Notes: generated by a model from the letters alone, not told the origin. 64,000 bases of DNA from Nocardioides scoriae (GCF_900104965.1 NZ_LT629757.1:3348001-3412000), one strand, 5' to 3'; numbered from the stretch's first letter, positions 9,202 to 19,753 are shown. Translations and numbers: made by a program.

Positions 9202-9230
9202 CAGCGGGGCGCGTCGGCGGCCCGCCCGTC

Positions 9231-9306
9231 GCATGTAACGCTCCGTTACCAGCGGCGTACATCCGTCGCCAGGGGCACTCACGCACAGGAACGGAGCGTT
9301 ACATGC
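9231..9306 (-). repeat. 76-bp palindromic repeat, copy 3 (inverted)
   Basis: A complete copy in the opposite orientation to copies 1 and 2. Read on the minus strand it matches copy 2 almost base for base, including the interior CCTGTGCGTGAGTGCCCC. With copy 2 it brackets the gene at 8170-9201 as ~76-bp inverted terminal repeats. Confidence 0.9.
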
Positions 9307-9376
9307 GGGCCGGTCGCCGGCCCTGCCCTGCCCGCCCCACCCACCCGGCCCGCCACCCCCGTGGGAGCATCGGGAC

Positions 9377-9802
9377 ATGAGTGACTCGATGCTCGGACGT
9401 GACCTGATCGCGGGGCCGCCCCCCACGCAGCTGCCGGTGGACCCGGCGGGGGCGGAGCTGGAGGCCGGTGACGTGCCCGCCGAGGTCGTGCGGCGCCACC
9501 CGGAGTCGCCGCTGGCGTGGGCGACGCTGGCCGAGCTCGCGCTGGGGGACGACGCGGTCGACGACGTGACGGCGTACGCCTACGCGCGGGTGGGGTACCA
9601 CCGCAGCCTCGACTCGCTGCGCCGCAACGGGTGGAAGGGCCACGGGCCGGTGCCGTGGTCGCACGTGCCGAACCGCGGGTTCCTGCGGGCGCTGGCCGCG
9701 CTCACCACCGCGGCGGGACGCATCGGCGAGGACCACGAGCAGCAGCGCTGCGCCGACTTCCTGCGCGACTCGAGCCCGGAGGCAGCCGAGCAGCTGCTCT
9801 GA
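9377..9802 (+). CDS. DUF3151 family protein
   Basis: This 141-aa actinobacterial protein of unknown function is recognised by its conserved centre: YAYARVGYHRSLDSLRRNGWKG followed by GPVPWSHVPNRGFLRAL. No signal peptide or membrane segment is present, so it should be cytoplasmic. A GGGAG lies about 9 nt before the ATG. DUF3151 genes are frequently found close to fructose-bisphosphate aldolase and purA in actinobacteria. Here fbaA lies upstream and purA downstream, so the repeat-flanked gene interrupts what is otherwise a familiar neighbourhood. Confidence 0.88.
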   Translation: MSDSMLGRDLIAGPPPTQLPVDPAGAELEAGDVPAEVVRRHPESPLAWATLAELALGDDAVDDVTAYAYARVGYHRSLDSLRRNGWKGHGPVPWSHVPNRGFLRALAALTTAAGRIGEDHEQQRCADFLRDSSPEAAEQLL

Positions 9803-9842
9803 CGGGCTGGCCCACGGGAGCCGCCCGACGGCAGCCCCGGAG

Positions 9843-10745
9843 CTACGCGCCCGGCACGATCATCGTGTAGGCGCCGTGCTCGACGTGCCAGGAGCGGCGG
9901 CGCTCGGGGCCGCTGATCTCGCCGTCGGCGGAGAGGTAGAAGTCCTCCCCGCTGATGGTGACGGCCTTCGCCCGGTGGCTGAGCACGTCGTCGCGCTCCT
10001 CGTGCTTGCCGCGCACCAGCTCCGCGACGTAGGTGAAGCGCTGCAGCGGCCCGGTGGCCAGCGAGACCATCACGTCGAGGCGGCCGTCCTCGGGGTCGGC
10101 GTCGGGCGTCAGCTCGGTGCCGCCGCCGACGCTGGCGCCGTTGCCGATCGCCACCATCAGGACGGGACGGTCGACGTCGACGAGGATCTCGCCGTCGGCC
10201 TCGATCCGCAGCCGGACGTACGGCGGCTGGAAGGCCGCCAGCACGGCGCCGATCGGGTAGCCCAGGATCCCGATGCCGAAGGGCCCCAGGCGCTTCTTCC
10301 AGCGGGCGCCGCGACGGCTGGCCTGCGCGCTGGCGCCGACGTGCACGTTGTTGACCACCACCTCGCCGGTCTCGTCGACGACGAGGTCCATCGGGTGGGG
10401 GCTGCCCTCGAGCAGGGCGGTGGCGGCCTCGGCGGGGTCGAGCGGGATCCCGAGGGTGCGGGCGAAGTCGTTGCCGGTGCCGAGGGGCAGCAGCCCCAGG
10501 GTGTGCTTGCCGAGCTCGTGGCGCTTGTGGAGCGCCGCCACGACCGCGTGCAGGCTGCCGTCGCCACCAGCGACCACCAGGGTGCGGCAGCCGGCCCGCT
10601 GCAGGACCCCGTCGAGCTCCCCGGGGTTGCTCGTGCGGGCCACCTCCACGTCGGCGCGCTCCCGCAGCACCTTCAGGGCGGCGTCGAGGTCGTCGCGCTC
10701 GCCACCGCCCGCCTCGGCGTTGGCGATGACGAGAAAGGGGTCCAC
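9843..10745 (-). CDS. Diacylglycerol/sphingosine kinase-like lipid kinase (first)
   Basis: This 300-aa protein of the DAGK catalytic-domain (YegS/DgkB) family should phosphorylate diacylglycerol or a related lipid using ATP. The nucleotide-binding GGDGSLHAVVAAL and LGLLPLGTGNDFARTLGIP are intact, and the C-terminal half has the beta-sandwich pattern with NGASVGGGTELTPDADPEDGRLD. The start was moved inward from a longer open frame to the GTG at 10745. There family homology begins (PFLVIANAEAGGG) and TACCCT lies 6 nt upstream on the minus strand. It is divergent from purA. A second, less similar paralogue is at 58796-59788. Confidence 0.88.
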   Translation of the reverse strand: MDPFLVIANAEAGGGERDDLDAALKVLRERADVEVARTSNPGELDGVLQRAGCRTLVVAGGDGSLHAVVAALHKRHELGKHTLGLLPLGTGNDFARTLGIPLDPAEAATALLEGSPHPMDLVVDETGEVVVNNVHVGASAQASRRGARWKKRLGPFGIGILGYPIGAVLAAFQPPYVRLRIEADGEILVDVDRPVLMVAIGNGASVGGGTELTPDADPEDGRLDVMVSLATGPLQRFTYVAELVRGKHEERDDVLSHRAKAVTISGEDFYLSADGEISGPERRRSWHVEHGAYTMIVPGA

Positions 10746-10806
10746 CGGGTCAGGGTAGTGGTCCCACCCCGGACGCGGACGAATCCGGCGCAGGCCGTCC
10801 CGGTGG

Positions 10807-12811
<2,005 letters not shown>

Positions 12812-12831
12812 GCCGACCTCCGAACAACTAG

Positions 12832-12858
12832 TACGATGGTCGAACCATGATGGTTCGA
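12832..12858 (+). promoter_or_regulatory. MarR promoter and overlapping palindromic operator
   Basis: TACGAT (12832-12837) is a -10-like hexamer 9 nt before the ATG at 12847. TCGAACCATGATGGTTCGA (12840-12858) is a perfect 9-1-9 palindrome that overlaps both tandem ATG codons of the MarR gene. A second overlapping palindrome, ATGGTCGAACCAT (12836-12848), covers the space behind the -10. Occupancy would block both RNA polymerase and the first codons. Confidence 0.6.
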
Positions 12859-13308
12859 TCGTCTGACCGAGGTCAAGACCCCGAGCTCCACCTCGGGGTG
12901 CTGTGCCTGATCGCGCACCGGGCGGCGGAGACCCGGGTGATGGAGCGGCTGCACGCGGCGGGGTACGACGACCTGACCGTCACCCAGGCCCGCGTCTTCG
13001 CCCGCCTCGGGCCCGAGGGCACCCGCGTGGGCGACCTCGCCGAGCAGGCCCAGGTGACCAAGCAGACCGCCACGGCGCTCGTCGACCAGCTCGAGCGCCG
13101 GGCCTACGTCGAGCGCGTGGCCGACCCGGCCGACCAGCGGGCCCGGCTGGTCCGCTTCGCCCCGCGGGGGACCGAGGCGTGCGCGGTCGCGCGTCGCGCC
13201 GAGGAGGAGGTGCGCGAGGAGTGGGAGGCCCACCTCGGTCCGCGGGCCGCCGCGCAGCTGCGCTCGGCGCTGGAGAAGCTGCGCGAGATCACCGACCCGT
13301 GGGCCTGA
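12847..13308 (+). CDS. MarR family transcriptional regulator
   Basis: This 153-aa winged-helix regulator has the expected layout. The N-terminal dimerisation helix is followed by the helix-turn-helix (about residues 58-82: [24 protein letters not shown]). The wing comes next ([22 protein letters not shown], about 83-105, with the conserved D.R motif), then the C-terminal dimerisation helices. It is divergent from the mycothiol isomerase-type gene and probably controls itself and that gene through the palindrome at 12840-12858. The ligand is unknown. The start is either of two adjacent ATG codons. No Shine-Dalgarno is present, consistent with a leaderless mRNA. Confidence 0.9.
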   Translation: MMVRSSDRGQDPELHLGVLCLIAHRAAETRVMERLHAAGYDDLTVTQARVFARLGPEGTRVGDLAEQAQVTKQTATALVDQLERRAYVERVADPADQRARLVRFAPRGTEACAVARRAEEEVREEWEAHLGPRAAAQLRSALEKLREITDPWA

Positions 13309-13320
13309 GCGCGGCGCCGA

Positions 13321-13326
13321 TAGGAT
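13321..13326 (+). promoter_or_regulatory. -10 hexamer TAGGAT for purD-purB
   Basis: TAGGAT lies 8 nt before the purD GTG with no Shine-Dalgarno. Probable leaderless promoter for the purD-purB pair. Confidence 0.5.
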
Positions 13327-13334
13327 CACCGCCC

Positions 13335-14582
13335 GTGAAGACCCTCGTCATCGGCACCGGCGGCCGCGAGCACGCCCTCGCGCTCGCCCTGTCCCGCGAC
13401 CCGGGCGTCAGCGAGGTCCACGCGGCCCCGGGCAACCCGGGCATCGCCGCCGTCGCCACCCTCCACGACGTCGACCCGCTGGACGGCCGCGCGGTCGGCG
13501 ACCTCGCCGTCGCGCTCGGCATCGACCTGGTCGTGGTCGGGCCCGAGGCGCCGCTGGTCGCGGGGGTGGCCGACGCGGTGCGCGCCCGCGGGATCAGCTG
13601 CTTCGGGCCCTCGCAGGAGGCGGCCCGCCTGGAGGGCTCCAAGGCCTTCGCCAAGGACGTCATGGCCTCGGCCGGGGTGCCGACGGCCATGGCCCGGGTG
13701 TGCACCACGCCCGAGCAGGCCGAGGAGGCGCTCGACGCGTTCGGCCCGCCGTACGTCGTCAAGGAGGACGGCCTCGCCGCCGGCAAGGGCGTGGTCGTCA
13801 CCGAGGACCGCGAGGTCGCGCTGGCGCACGCGCTGGCCTGCGAGCAGGTGCTGGTCGAGGAGTTCCTCGACGGCCCCGAGGTCTCGCTGTTCGCGCTGAC
13901 CGACGGCTACACCGTCTACCCGCTGCAGCCCGCCCAGGACTTCAAGCGCATCGGCGACGGCGACGCCGGCCCCAACACCGGCGGCATGGGCGCCTACACG
14001 CCGCTGCCGTGGGCGCCGCCCGGCCTGGTCGCCGAGGTGCTCGACTCGGTGCTGCAGCCGACCGTCGACGAGCTGGCCCGCCGCGACACCCCCTTCGCCG
14101 GCCTGCTGTACGCCGGCCTCGCGCTCACCTCGCGCGGCACCCGGGTGGTGGAGTTCAACGCCCGCTTCGGCGACCCGGAGACGCAGCCGCTGCTCGCGCT
14201 GCTCGACTCCCCGCTGGGCGTGCTGCTCAAGGCCAGCGCCGACGCCGCCCTCCACGAGGTCGACCCGCCGCGGTGGCGCAGCGGCGCGGCGGTCGCCGTC
14301 GTCATGGCCAGCCGCGGCTACCCCGAGGGCTCGAGCTCCGGCGACGTCATCACCGGCACCGAGCAGGCGCAGGCCCACGCCGACGTCGTCCACGCCGGCA
14401 CGGCCCTGCGCGACGGCGACCTGGTGACCGCAGGGGGGCGCGTCCTGGCCGTCACCGCGGTCGGCGACGACGTCGCCGACGCCCGCGACCGCGCCTACCG
14501 CGGCGTCGCCGAGATCAGCTTCACGGGCGCCCAGTGGCGCACCGACATCGCCGCGAAGGCGGCCCAGGAGGAGTCCGCATGA
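13335..14582 (+). CDS. purD: Phosphoribosylamine-glycine ligase (GAR synthetase)
   Basis: This 415-aa ATP-grasp enzyme joins phosphoribosylamine and glycine, the second step of de novo purine synthesis. It begins with the N-terminal [12 protein letters not shown] motif, then [17 protein letters not shown]. The ATP-grasp centre follows ([16 protein letters not shown], then [23 protein letters not shown]), and the metal-binding [12 protein letters not shown] closes the core. The GTG start was chosen over a longer open frame because the family begins here and TAGGAT sits 8 nt upstream. The stop overlaps the purB ATG (ATGA). Confidence 0.96.
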   Translation: MKTLVIGTGGREHALALALSRDPGVSEVHAAPGNPGIAAVATLHDVDPLDGRAVGDLAVALGIDLVVVGPEAPLVAGVADAVRARGISCFGPSQEAARLEGSKAFAKDVMASAGVPTAMARVCTTPEQAEEALDAFGPPYVVKEDGLAAGKGVVVTEDREVALAHALACEQVLVEEFLDGPEVSLFALTDGYTVYPLQPAQDFKRIGDGDAGPNTGGMGAYTPLPWAPPGLVAEVLDSVLQPTVDELARRDTPFAGLLYAGLALTSRGTRVVEFNARFGDPETQPLLALLDSPLGVLLKASADAALHEVDPPRWRSGAAVAVVMASRGYPEGSSSGDVITGTEQAQAHADVVHAGTALRDGDLVTAGGRVLAVTAVGDDVADARDRAYRGVAEISFTGAQWRTDIAAKAAQEESA

Positions 14583-15997
14583 GCGTCCCCAACGTCCTCG
14601 CCACCCGGTACGCCGCGGCCGACCTCGCCGCGATCTGGTCGCCCGAGCACAAGATCGTGCTCGAGCGGCAGCTGTGGATCGCCGTGCTCCGCGCCCAGCG
14701 CGACCTGGGCGTCGACGTCCCCGACGGCGTCGTCGAGGACTACGAGGCCGTCGTCGACCAGGTCGACCTGGCCAGCATCGCGGCCCGCGAGCGGGTCACC
14801 CGCCACGACGTCAAGGCGCGCATCGAGGAGTTCTGCGCGCTGGCCGGCCACGAGCACGTCCACAAGGGCATGACCTCGCGCGACCTGACCGAGAACGTCG
14901 AGCAGCTCCAGGTGCTCTCGAGCCTGCGGCTGGTGCGCCAGCGGGTGGTCGCCACGCTCGCCCGGCTGGCCCGCCTGGCCACCGAGCACGAGAGCCTCGT
15001 GATGGCGGGCCGCTCCCACAACGTCGCCGCCCAGGCCACCACCCTGGGCAAGCGCTTCGCCACCGTCGCCGACGAGGTGCTGGTCGGCCTCGAGCGCCTC
15101 GACGACCTGGTGGGCCGCTACCCGCTGCGCGGCATCAAGGGTCCGATGGGCACCTCCCAGGACATGCTCGACCTGCTCGACGGCTCGACCGCCGGCCTCG
15201 CCGACCTCGAGCAGCGCGTCGCCGACCACCTCGGGTTCGCCCGCGTGCTGACCAGCGTCGGCCAGGTCTACCCGCGCTCCCTCGACTTCGACGTGGTCTC
15301 CGCGCTCGTGCAGCTGAGCGCCGGCCCCTCCAACCTCGCCACCACGATCCGGCTGATGGCCGGCATCGAGCTGGTGACCGAGGGCTTCAAGGAGGGCCAG
15401 GTCGGCTCGTCGGCGATGCCCCACAAGATGAACACCCGCTCCTGCGAGCGGGTCAACGGCCTCGCCGTGGTGCTCCGCGGGCACCTCTCGATGGTCGGCG
15501 AGCTGGCGGGCGACCAGTGGAACGAGGGCGACGTCTCGTGCTCCGTCGTGCGCCGGGTGGCCCTGCCCGACGCGTTCTTCGCCCTCGACGGTCTGTTCCA
15601 GACCTTCCTCACCGTGCTCGACGAGTTCGGCGTGTTCCCGGCCGTCGTGCAGCGCGAGCTCGATCGCTACCTGCCGTTCCTCACCACCACCAAGGTGCTG
15701 ATGGCGGCGGTGCGCAACGGCGTGGGCCGCGAGCAGGCCCACGAGGTCGTCAAGGAGCACGCGGTCGGGGTGGCGCTGGAGATGCGCCAGGGGCTGGCCG
15801 AGAACGACCTGTTCGCCCGGCTCGCCGGCGACGAGCGGCTGGGGCTCACGCGCGCCCAGATCGACACCCTCGTGGCCGAGCCCATCGAGTTCACCGGGGC
15901 CGCGCGCGACCAGGTCCAGGCGGTCGTGCGGCGGGTCGCCGAGGTCGTCGACGCCGACCCGGAGGGCGCGGCATACGCCCCCGGCGCCATCCTCTGA
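14579..15997 (+). CDS. purB: Adenylosuccinate lyase
   Basis: This 472-aa lyase of the fumarase/aspartase superfamily releases fumarate from SAICAR and from adenylosuccinate, so it serves both the IMP pathway and the AMP branch. The superfamily signature is intact as GSSAMPHKMNTRSCERV near residue 280. HKGMTSRDLTEN and the RSHNVAAQATTLGKRFA segment line the active site. Translation is coupled to purD by an ATGA overlap. Confidence 0.96.
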   Translation: MSVPNVLATRYAAADLAAIWSPEHKIVLERQLWIAVLRAQRDLGVDVPDGVVEDYEAVVDQVDLASIAARERVTRHDVKARIEEFCALAGHEHVHKGMTSRDLTENVEQLQVLSSLRLVRQRVVATLARLARLATEHESLVMAGRSHNVAAQATTLGKRFATVADEVLVGLERLDDLVGRYPLRGIKGPMGTSQDMLDLLDGSTAGLADLEQRVADHLGFARVLTSVGQVYPRSLDFDVVSALVQLSAGPSNLATTIRLMAGIELVTEGFKEGQVGSSAMPHKMNTRSCERVNGLAVVLRGHLSMVGELAGDQWNEGDVSCSVVRRVALPDAFFALDGLFQTFLTVLDEFGVFPAVVQRELDRYLPFLTTTKVLMAAVRNGVGREQAHEVVKEHAVGVALEMRQGLAENDLFARLAGDERLGLTRAQIDTLVAEPIEFTGAARDQVQAVVRRVAEVVDADPEGAAYAPGAIL

Positions 15998-16158
15998 CCC
16001 TCGCGCGCAGCGGCGCGGCGGCCGCGGACACGCAGGTCACGAAGCGGTCACGGACCGGTCGGCGACCCTGGCGGTCGTCGGCGGGGGCCGCATAGGTTCG
16101 ACGGGTTCTGACCCGCCTCCGTGAGATCCACGGGGCGAGGCTCGTCTCGAGGAGCAAC

Positions 16159-17715
16159 ATGAACCTGTCCCGCACCCGGCGCGGCCTGCTGACGGCGACC
16201 GCCGCCGTCACCACCGCCGCGCTCGTCGCCACCAGCGGCGGCGTCGCCGAGGCCAAGCCGGCCAAGAAGCCGACCGTCAGCCAGGCGTCGAAGCAGTTCC
16301 GCAAGGCCGTCACCGTGAAGGGCATCGAGCAGCACCTGGACGCCTTCCAGGGCATCGCCGACGACCACGACGGCACCCGCGCCAGCGGCACCCCCGGCTA
16401 CGCCGCCTCGCGCGACTACGTCGTGAAGAAGCTGCGTGCCGCGGGCTACAAGCCCCAGGTCCAGTCCTTCGACTTCCCGTTCTTCTCCGAGGACGGCGCC
16501 GCCCAGCTCGCGCGGGTCTCGCCCAGCGCCAAGACGTACGCCGAGCCCGCCGACTTCGCCACGATGACCTACTCCGGGAGCGGCGACGTCACGGCCGCGG
16601 TCCAGGTCGTCGACACCACCTTCGAGCGCACCGAGACCTCGACGAGCGGCTGCGAGGACTCCGACTTCGCCGGCTTCACCGCGGGCAGCATCGCCCTCAT
16701 CCAGCGTGGCACCTGCAGCTTCTACGACAAGGCGCTCAACGCCAGCGAGGCCGGCGCCAGCGCGGTGCTCGTGCTCAACCGCGGCACCACCGACGAGACC
16801 GGCCCCGTCGCCGGCACGCTCGGCGAGCCGGGCATCACCATCCCGGTGCTCGGCATCAGCTACGACGCCGGCGTCGAGCTCGGCGCCCAGGGCACCACCG
16901 CCCGCGTCGTCACCGAGACCACCAGCGAGGTCCGCAAGACCTACAACGTCGTGGCCGAGACCGCCAAGGGCGACCCGGGCCGGGTCGTCATGGCCGGCGC
17001 CCACCTCGACAGCGTCCCCGAGGGCCCCGGCATCAACGACAACGGCTCCGGCTCGGCCACGATCCTCGAGGTCGCCGAGCAGCTGGCCAAGCAGAAGACC
17101 CTCAAGAAGAAGGTCCGCTTCGCCTGGTGGGGCGCCGAGGAGCTCGGCCTGCTCGGCTCCTACGACTACGTCGACGGCCTCAAGGCCGACAACCCCGGTG
17201 CGCTGGAGGACATCGAGGCCTACCTCAACTTCGACATGGTCGGCTCGCCCAACTTCGTGCGCTTCGTCTACGACGGCGACAACTCGCTCGGCACCGGCGT
17301 CGACGGTCCGGAGGGCTCGGCCCAGATCGAGGACCTGTTCGTGAACTACTTCAGGTCCCAGAAGCTCGCCACCGAGCCGACCGCCTTCGACGGCCGCAGC
17401 GACTACGGCCCGTTCATCGAGAACGGCATCGCCGCCGGTGGGCTGTTCACCGGCGCCGAGGAGGTCAAGACCGCGCGCCAGGCCCGGATCTACGGCGGCA
17501 CCGCCGGCGAGGCGTACGACGCCTGCTACCACCAGGCCTGCGACGACCGCGACAACATCAACCGCCAGGCGCTCGACCAGATGTCCGACGCCGTCGCCCA
17601 CTCGGTCTACACGCTGGCCAGGAGCGGCAAGTCGCTCACCAGCCAGGGGCAGTTCAAGTCCCGGTCCGCCCGGGCCGCGGGCGCCCGCGTGCAGGGTCAC
17701 GGCGCCCTGCGCTAA
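16159..17715 (+). CDS. Secreted M28 family aminopeptidase with PA domain
   Basis: This 518-aa secreted zinc peptidase resembles Streptomyces-type aminopeptidases. An N-terminal signal with an RR pair (SRTRRGLLT...) ends near AEA at about residue 31; Tat export is possible. A protease-associated domain occupies roughly residues 120-240, ahead of the M28 catalytic domain. Zinc ligands and catalytic residues are complete: H282, D294, E327/E328, D359 and H458. It should remove N-terminal residues from peptides outside the cell. A TAGGTT at 16093-16098 could be the -10, and gagga near 16149 is the ribosome binding site. Confidence 0.9.
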   Translation: MNLSRTRRGLLTATAAVTTAALVATSGGVAEAKPAKKPTVSQASKQFRKAVTVKGIEQHLDAFQGIADDHDGTRASGTPGYAASRDYVVKKLRAAGYKPQVQSFDFPFFSEDGAAQLARVSPSAKTYAEPADFATMTYSGSGDVTAAVQVVDTTFERTETSTSGCEDSDFAGFTAGSIALIQRGTCSFYDKALNASEAGASAVLVLNRGTTDETGPVAGTLGEPGITIPVLGISYDAGVELGAQGTTARVVTETTSEVRKTYNVVAETAKGDPGRVVMAGAHLDSVPEGPGINDNGSGSATILEVAEQLAKQKTLKKKVRFAWWGAEELGLLGSYDYVDGLKADNPGALEDIEAYLNFDMVGSPNFVRFVYDGDNSLGTGVDGPEGSAQIEDLFVNYFRSQKLATEPTAFDGRSDYGPFIENGIAAGGLFTGAEEVKTARQARIYGGTAGEAYDACYHQACDDRDNINRQALDQMSDAVAHSVYTLARSGKSLTSQGQFKSRSARAAGARVQGHGALR

Positions 17716-17725
17716 GGCCCGGCCG

Positions 17726-17788
17726 GGCCCCCCACGGGGGGCCGACCAGGACGCGTGAGGCGGGGCCGCTCCCTCCCGGAGCGGCTCC
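17726..17788 (+). terminator. Tandem hairpins after the M28 peptidase
   Basis: Two GC hairpins follow the stop codon. The first has an 8-bp stem with a 2-nt turn at 17726-17743; the second has a stem of about 11 bp including one wobble at 17762-17788. Neither has a long T tract, but an AT-rich stretch with six consecutive T follows at 17818-17823. Confidence 0.5.
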
Positions 17789-17867
17789 GCCAGCACCGTC
17801 GCCGCGTGTCGTGAAAGTTTTTTCTCACCTGAATGTCCGTTTTGCCCCCGCGACCCTCCGTCATCCC

Positions 17868-17873
17868 TAGGAT
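17868..17873 (+). promoter_or_regulatory. -10 hexamer TAGGAT of the small peptide gene
   Basis: TAGGAT lies exactly 6 nt before an ATG at 17880, in frame with the better-supported start at 17925. The preceding 17812-17850 is markedly AT-richer than its surroundings. Confidence 0.45.
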
Positions 17874-17924
17874 GAGTGCATGACTCGGGCCGCCGGGGCC
17901 CAGCACTACGGAGGGGACACCACC

Positions 17925-18068
17925 ATGAACATGAAGAGCCGCGGGATCCGTGGAGCGCTTCTCGCCGTCACCGTCGCGATCGCCGTGTCGGCCGTGCCGG
18001 CCGCCGGTGGCGCAGCGGACGCCGCTCCCAAGGCCCCCAACAAGGCGATCCTCAAGGCGATCCTCTGA
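17925..18068 (+). CDS. Very small secreted peptide (47 aa)
   Basis: This 47-aa product starts at an ATG with a strong gaggggac Shine-Dalgarno 8 nt upstream. It consists of a short basic n-region (MNMKSRGIRG), a hydrophobic core and a likely signal-peptidase site near GGAADA-A. Only about 14 residues would remain, ending KAPNKAILKAIL, basic and able to form a short amphipathic helix. The frame can also start at 17880, where TAGGAT-N6-ATG would give a 62-aa form with a longer N-terminus. A strong terminator follows within 30 bp, making this a compact one-gene unit. I do not recognise the family. A signalling or membrane-active peptide is only an inference. Confidence 0.6.
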   Translation: MNMKSRGIRGALLAVTVAIAVSAVPAAGGAADAAPKAPNKAILKAIL

Positions 18069-18097
18069 CCCGAGTCACGAACGCCCGAGACCGACTT

Positions 18098-18127
18098 AGG
18101 GACGCACCGGACACCCGGTGCGTCCCT
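18098..18127 (+). terminator. Terminator after the small peptide gene
   Basis: A perfect 13-bp stem (AGGGACGCACCGG and its inverse) with a 4-nt loop ACAC, followed by a short T-containing run. It separates the peptide gene from purC. Confidence 0.75.
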
Positions 18128-18169
18128 TCGTCGCGTCCGGGGTCGGGACGGCCGGATCCGGCCTCCCCG

Positions 18170-18175
18170 TAGGCT
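18170..18175 (+). promoter_or_regulatory. -10 hexamer TAGGCT for purC
   Basis: TAGGCT ends 6 nt before the purC GTG, with no Shine-Dalgarno; probable leaderless promoter. Confidence 0.5.
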
Positions 18176-18181
18176 GCGCGC

Positions 18182-19075
18182 GTGCACAACATCCCGCCCG
18201 CCCCCGTGATCGCGGGTGCCGCGCACCTCCACTCCGGCAAGGTCCGCGACCTCTACCGCCTCGACGACGGTCGGCTGCTGATGGTGGCCAGCGACCGGAT
18301 CTCGGCCTACGACTACGTGCTCGACACCCCCATCCCCGACAAGGGCGAGATCCTCACCCGGATGTCGCTGTGGTGGTTCGACCAGCTGGCCGACCTGGTG
18401 CCGCACCACGTCGTCTCCACCGAGGTCCCCGAGCCCGTGCGCGGCCGGGCCGTCGTGTGCGAGGAGCTCGCGATGTACCCCGTCGAGTGCGTGGCCCGCG
18501 GCTACCTGACCGGCTCGGGCCTGCTCGACTACCAAGCGACGGGCGAGGTGTGCGGCGTACGCCTGCCCGGCGGCCTGACCGAGGCGAGCCGGCTCCCCGA
18601 ACCGATCTTCACGCCCGCGACCAAGGCGGCGCTCGGCGACCACGACGAGAACGTCTCCTTCGAGGCGGTCGCCGGCGACATCGGCGCCGGGCCCGCCGCC
18701 GAGCTGCGCGACCTGACCCTGGCCGTCTACGCCCGGGCCGAGCAGGTCGCCCGCGAGCGCGGCATCCTGCTGGCCGACACCAAGCTCGAGTTCGGCACGC
18801 GCCGCGACGCGTCGCGCGGCGAGGTCGGCACCATCGTGCTGGGCGACGAGGTGCTCACCCCCGACTCCAGCCGCTACTGGCCCGCCGACGACTGGGAGCC
18901 CGGCCGCGTGCAGAGCTCCTTCGACAAGCAGGTCGTGCGCAACTGGCTCACCGGCGAGAGCGGCTGGGACCGCAGCACCGGCCAGCCCCCGCCGCCGCTG
19001 CCCGACGAGGTGGTCGAGCGCACCCGCTCGCGCTACGTCGAGGCCTACGAGCGCCTGACGGGGGAGCGGTTCTGA
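18182..19075 (+). CDS. purC: SAICAR synthetase
   Basis: This 297-aa ATP-dependent ligase joins CAIR and aspartate to give SAICAR in purine synthesis. Family motifs: [28 protein letters not shown] at the N-terminus, [20 protein letters not shown] and the substrate-binding [12 protein letters not shown]. The length is that of the longer actinobacterial/yeast-like PurC type. The start is a GTG immediately downstream of TAGGCT. Its stop overlaps the start of the SRPBCC gene (TGATG). Confidence 0.96.
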   Translation: MHNIPPAPVIAGAAHLHSGKVRDLYRLDDGRLLMVASDRISAYDYVLDTPIPDKGEILTRMSLWWFDQLADLVPHHVVSTEVPEPVRGRAVVCEELAMYPVECVARGYLTGSGLLDYQATGEVCGVRLPGGLTEASRLPEPIFTPATKAALGDHDENVSFEAVAGDIGAGPAAELRDLTLAVYARAEQVARERGILLADTKLEFGTRRDASRGEVGTIVLGDEVLTPDSSRYWPADDWEPGRVQSSFDKQVVRNWLTGESGWDRSTGQPPPPLPDEVVERTRSRYVEAYERLTGERF

Positions 19076-19506
19076 TGCGACGCTCCACCACGCTGCTCTA
19101 CGACGTCCCCGCCGAGGTGGCCTTCGACTACCTCAGCGACCCGACCCACCGGCCGGAGTGGCAGTCCTCGCTGCGCCGCGTCGAGGTGCTCGACCCCGGC
19201 CCGGCCCACGACGGCCAGCGGTGGCTCGACCACACGGCCGTCGGGCTGGTCGCGGCGATGCGCACCACGGCGTACGCCCCCGCCACGGAGTGGTCCGAGA
19301 CCGGCACCTGGCGCGGCATCGCCGCCGACCTGACGCTGCGCTTCGAGCCGCACGGCTCCGGCTGCCGTGTCCACGCGGAGTTCTCCGTCCACGGCCGCGG
19401 GGCCTGGTCGGCGATCGGCGTCGCCGCCACCACGGTCGGCCTGCCCGCCGTGCGGGCCGACCTCGCCACGGCCGGTCGGATCCTCTCCGAGAGGCACCAC
19501 CCGTGA
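19075..19506 (+). CDS. SRPBCC (polyketide cyclase/START-like) protein
   Basis: This 143-aa small helix-grip protein of the SRPBCC superfamily is usually a ligand-binding or lipid-handling domain. The N-terminus is typical (STTLLYDVPAEVAFDYLSDPTHRPEWQSSLRRVEVL), and a DLTLRFEPHGSGCRVHAEF strand pair sits in the middle. No catalytic residues can be assigned. It is translationally linked to purC by a TGATG overlap and to the small membrane protein downstream, so the three may be co-transcribed even if unrelated in function. Confidence 0.75.
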   Translation: MRRSTTLLYDVPAEVAFDYLSDPTHRPEWQSSLRRVEVLDPGPAHDGQRWLDHTAVGLVAAMRTTAYAPATEWSETGTWRGIAADLTLRFEPHGSGCRVHAEFSVHGRGAWSAIGVAATTVGLPAVRADLATAGRILSERHHP

Positions 19507-19694
19507 GGCGCGTCGTGCTGATGACGCTGTCCGGCCTGATGGTCCTGGTCGGGCTGCTGTGGACGCTCCAGGGCCTGGGCTACGTGCAGGGCAGCTTCAT
19601 GTCGGGCGTGCGGCTGTGGTCGCTGATCGGCCCGGTCGTCGCGGGCTTCGGGGTGGCGCTGGGCCTGGTCGCCCTGCGCGGCCCCCGGCAGTAG
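19503..19694 (+). CDS. Small two-helix membrane protein
   Basis: This 63-aa protein has two hydrophobic helices (about residues 4-23 and 33-56) separated by a short loop. It resembles small actinobacterial membrane proteins of unknown function. The GTG start overlaps the SRPBCC stop by 4 bp. The stop codon lies in a short tandem repeat of the unit GGCAGTA (three units, 19686-19706). Confidence 0.6.
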   Translation: MRRVVLMTLSGLMVLVGLLWTLQGLGYVQGSFMSGVRLWSLIGPVVAGFGVALGLVALRGPRQ

Positions 19695-19753
19695 GCAGTA
19701 GGCAGTAGGCACCGGACCAGGCCCGGCCCGACCCCACCGGACCGGCCCGGGGC

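Noticed and set aside
7946-9306. An insertion sequence
   Set aside because: No transposase or recombinase motif is present between the repeats; it is at most a non-autonomous cassette.
13309-13334. A separate small gene between marR and purD
   Set aside because: Only 26 bp are available, used by the purD -10 element.
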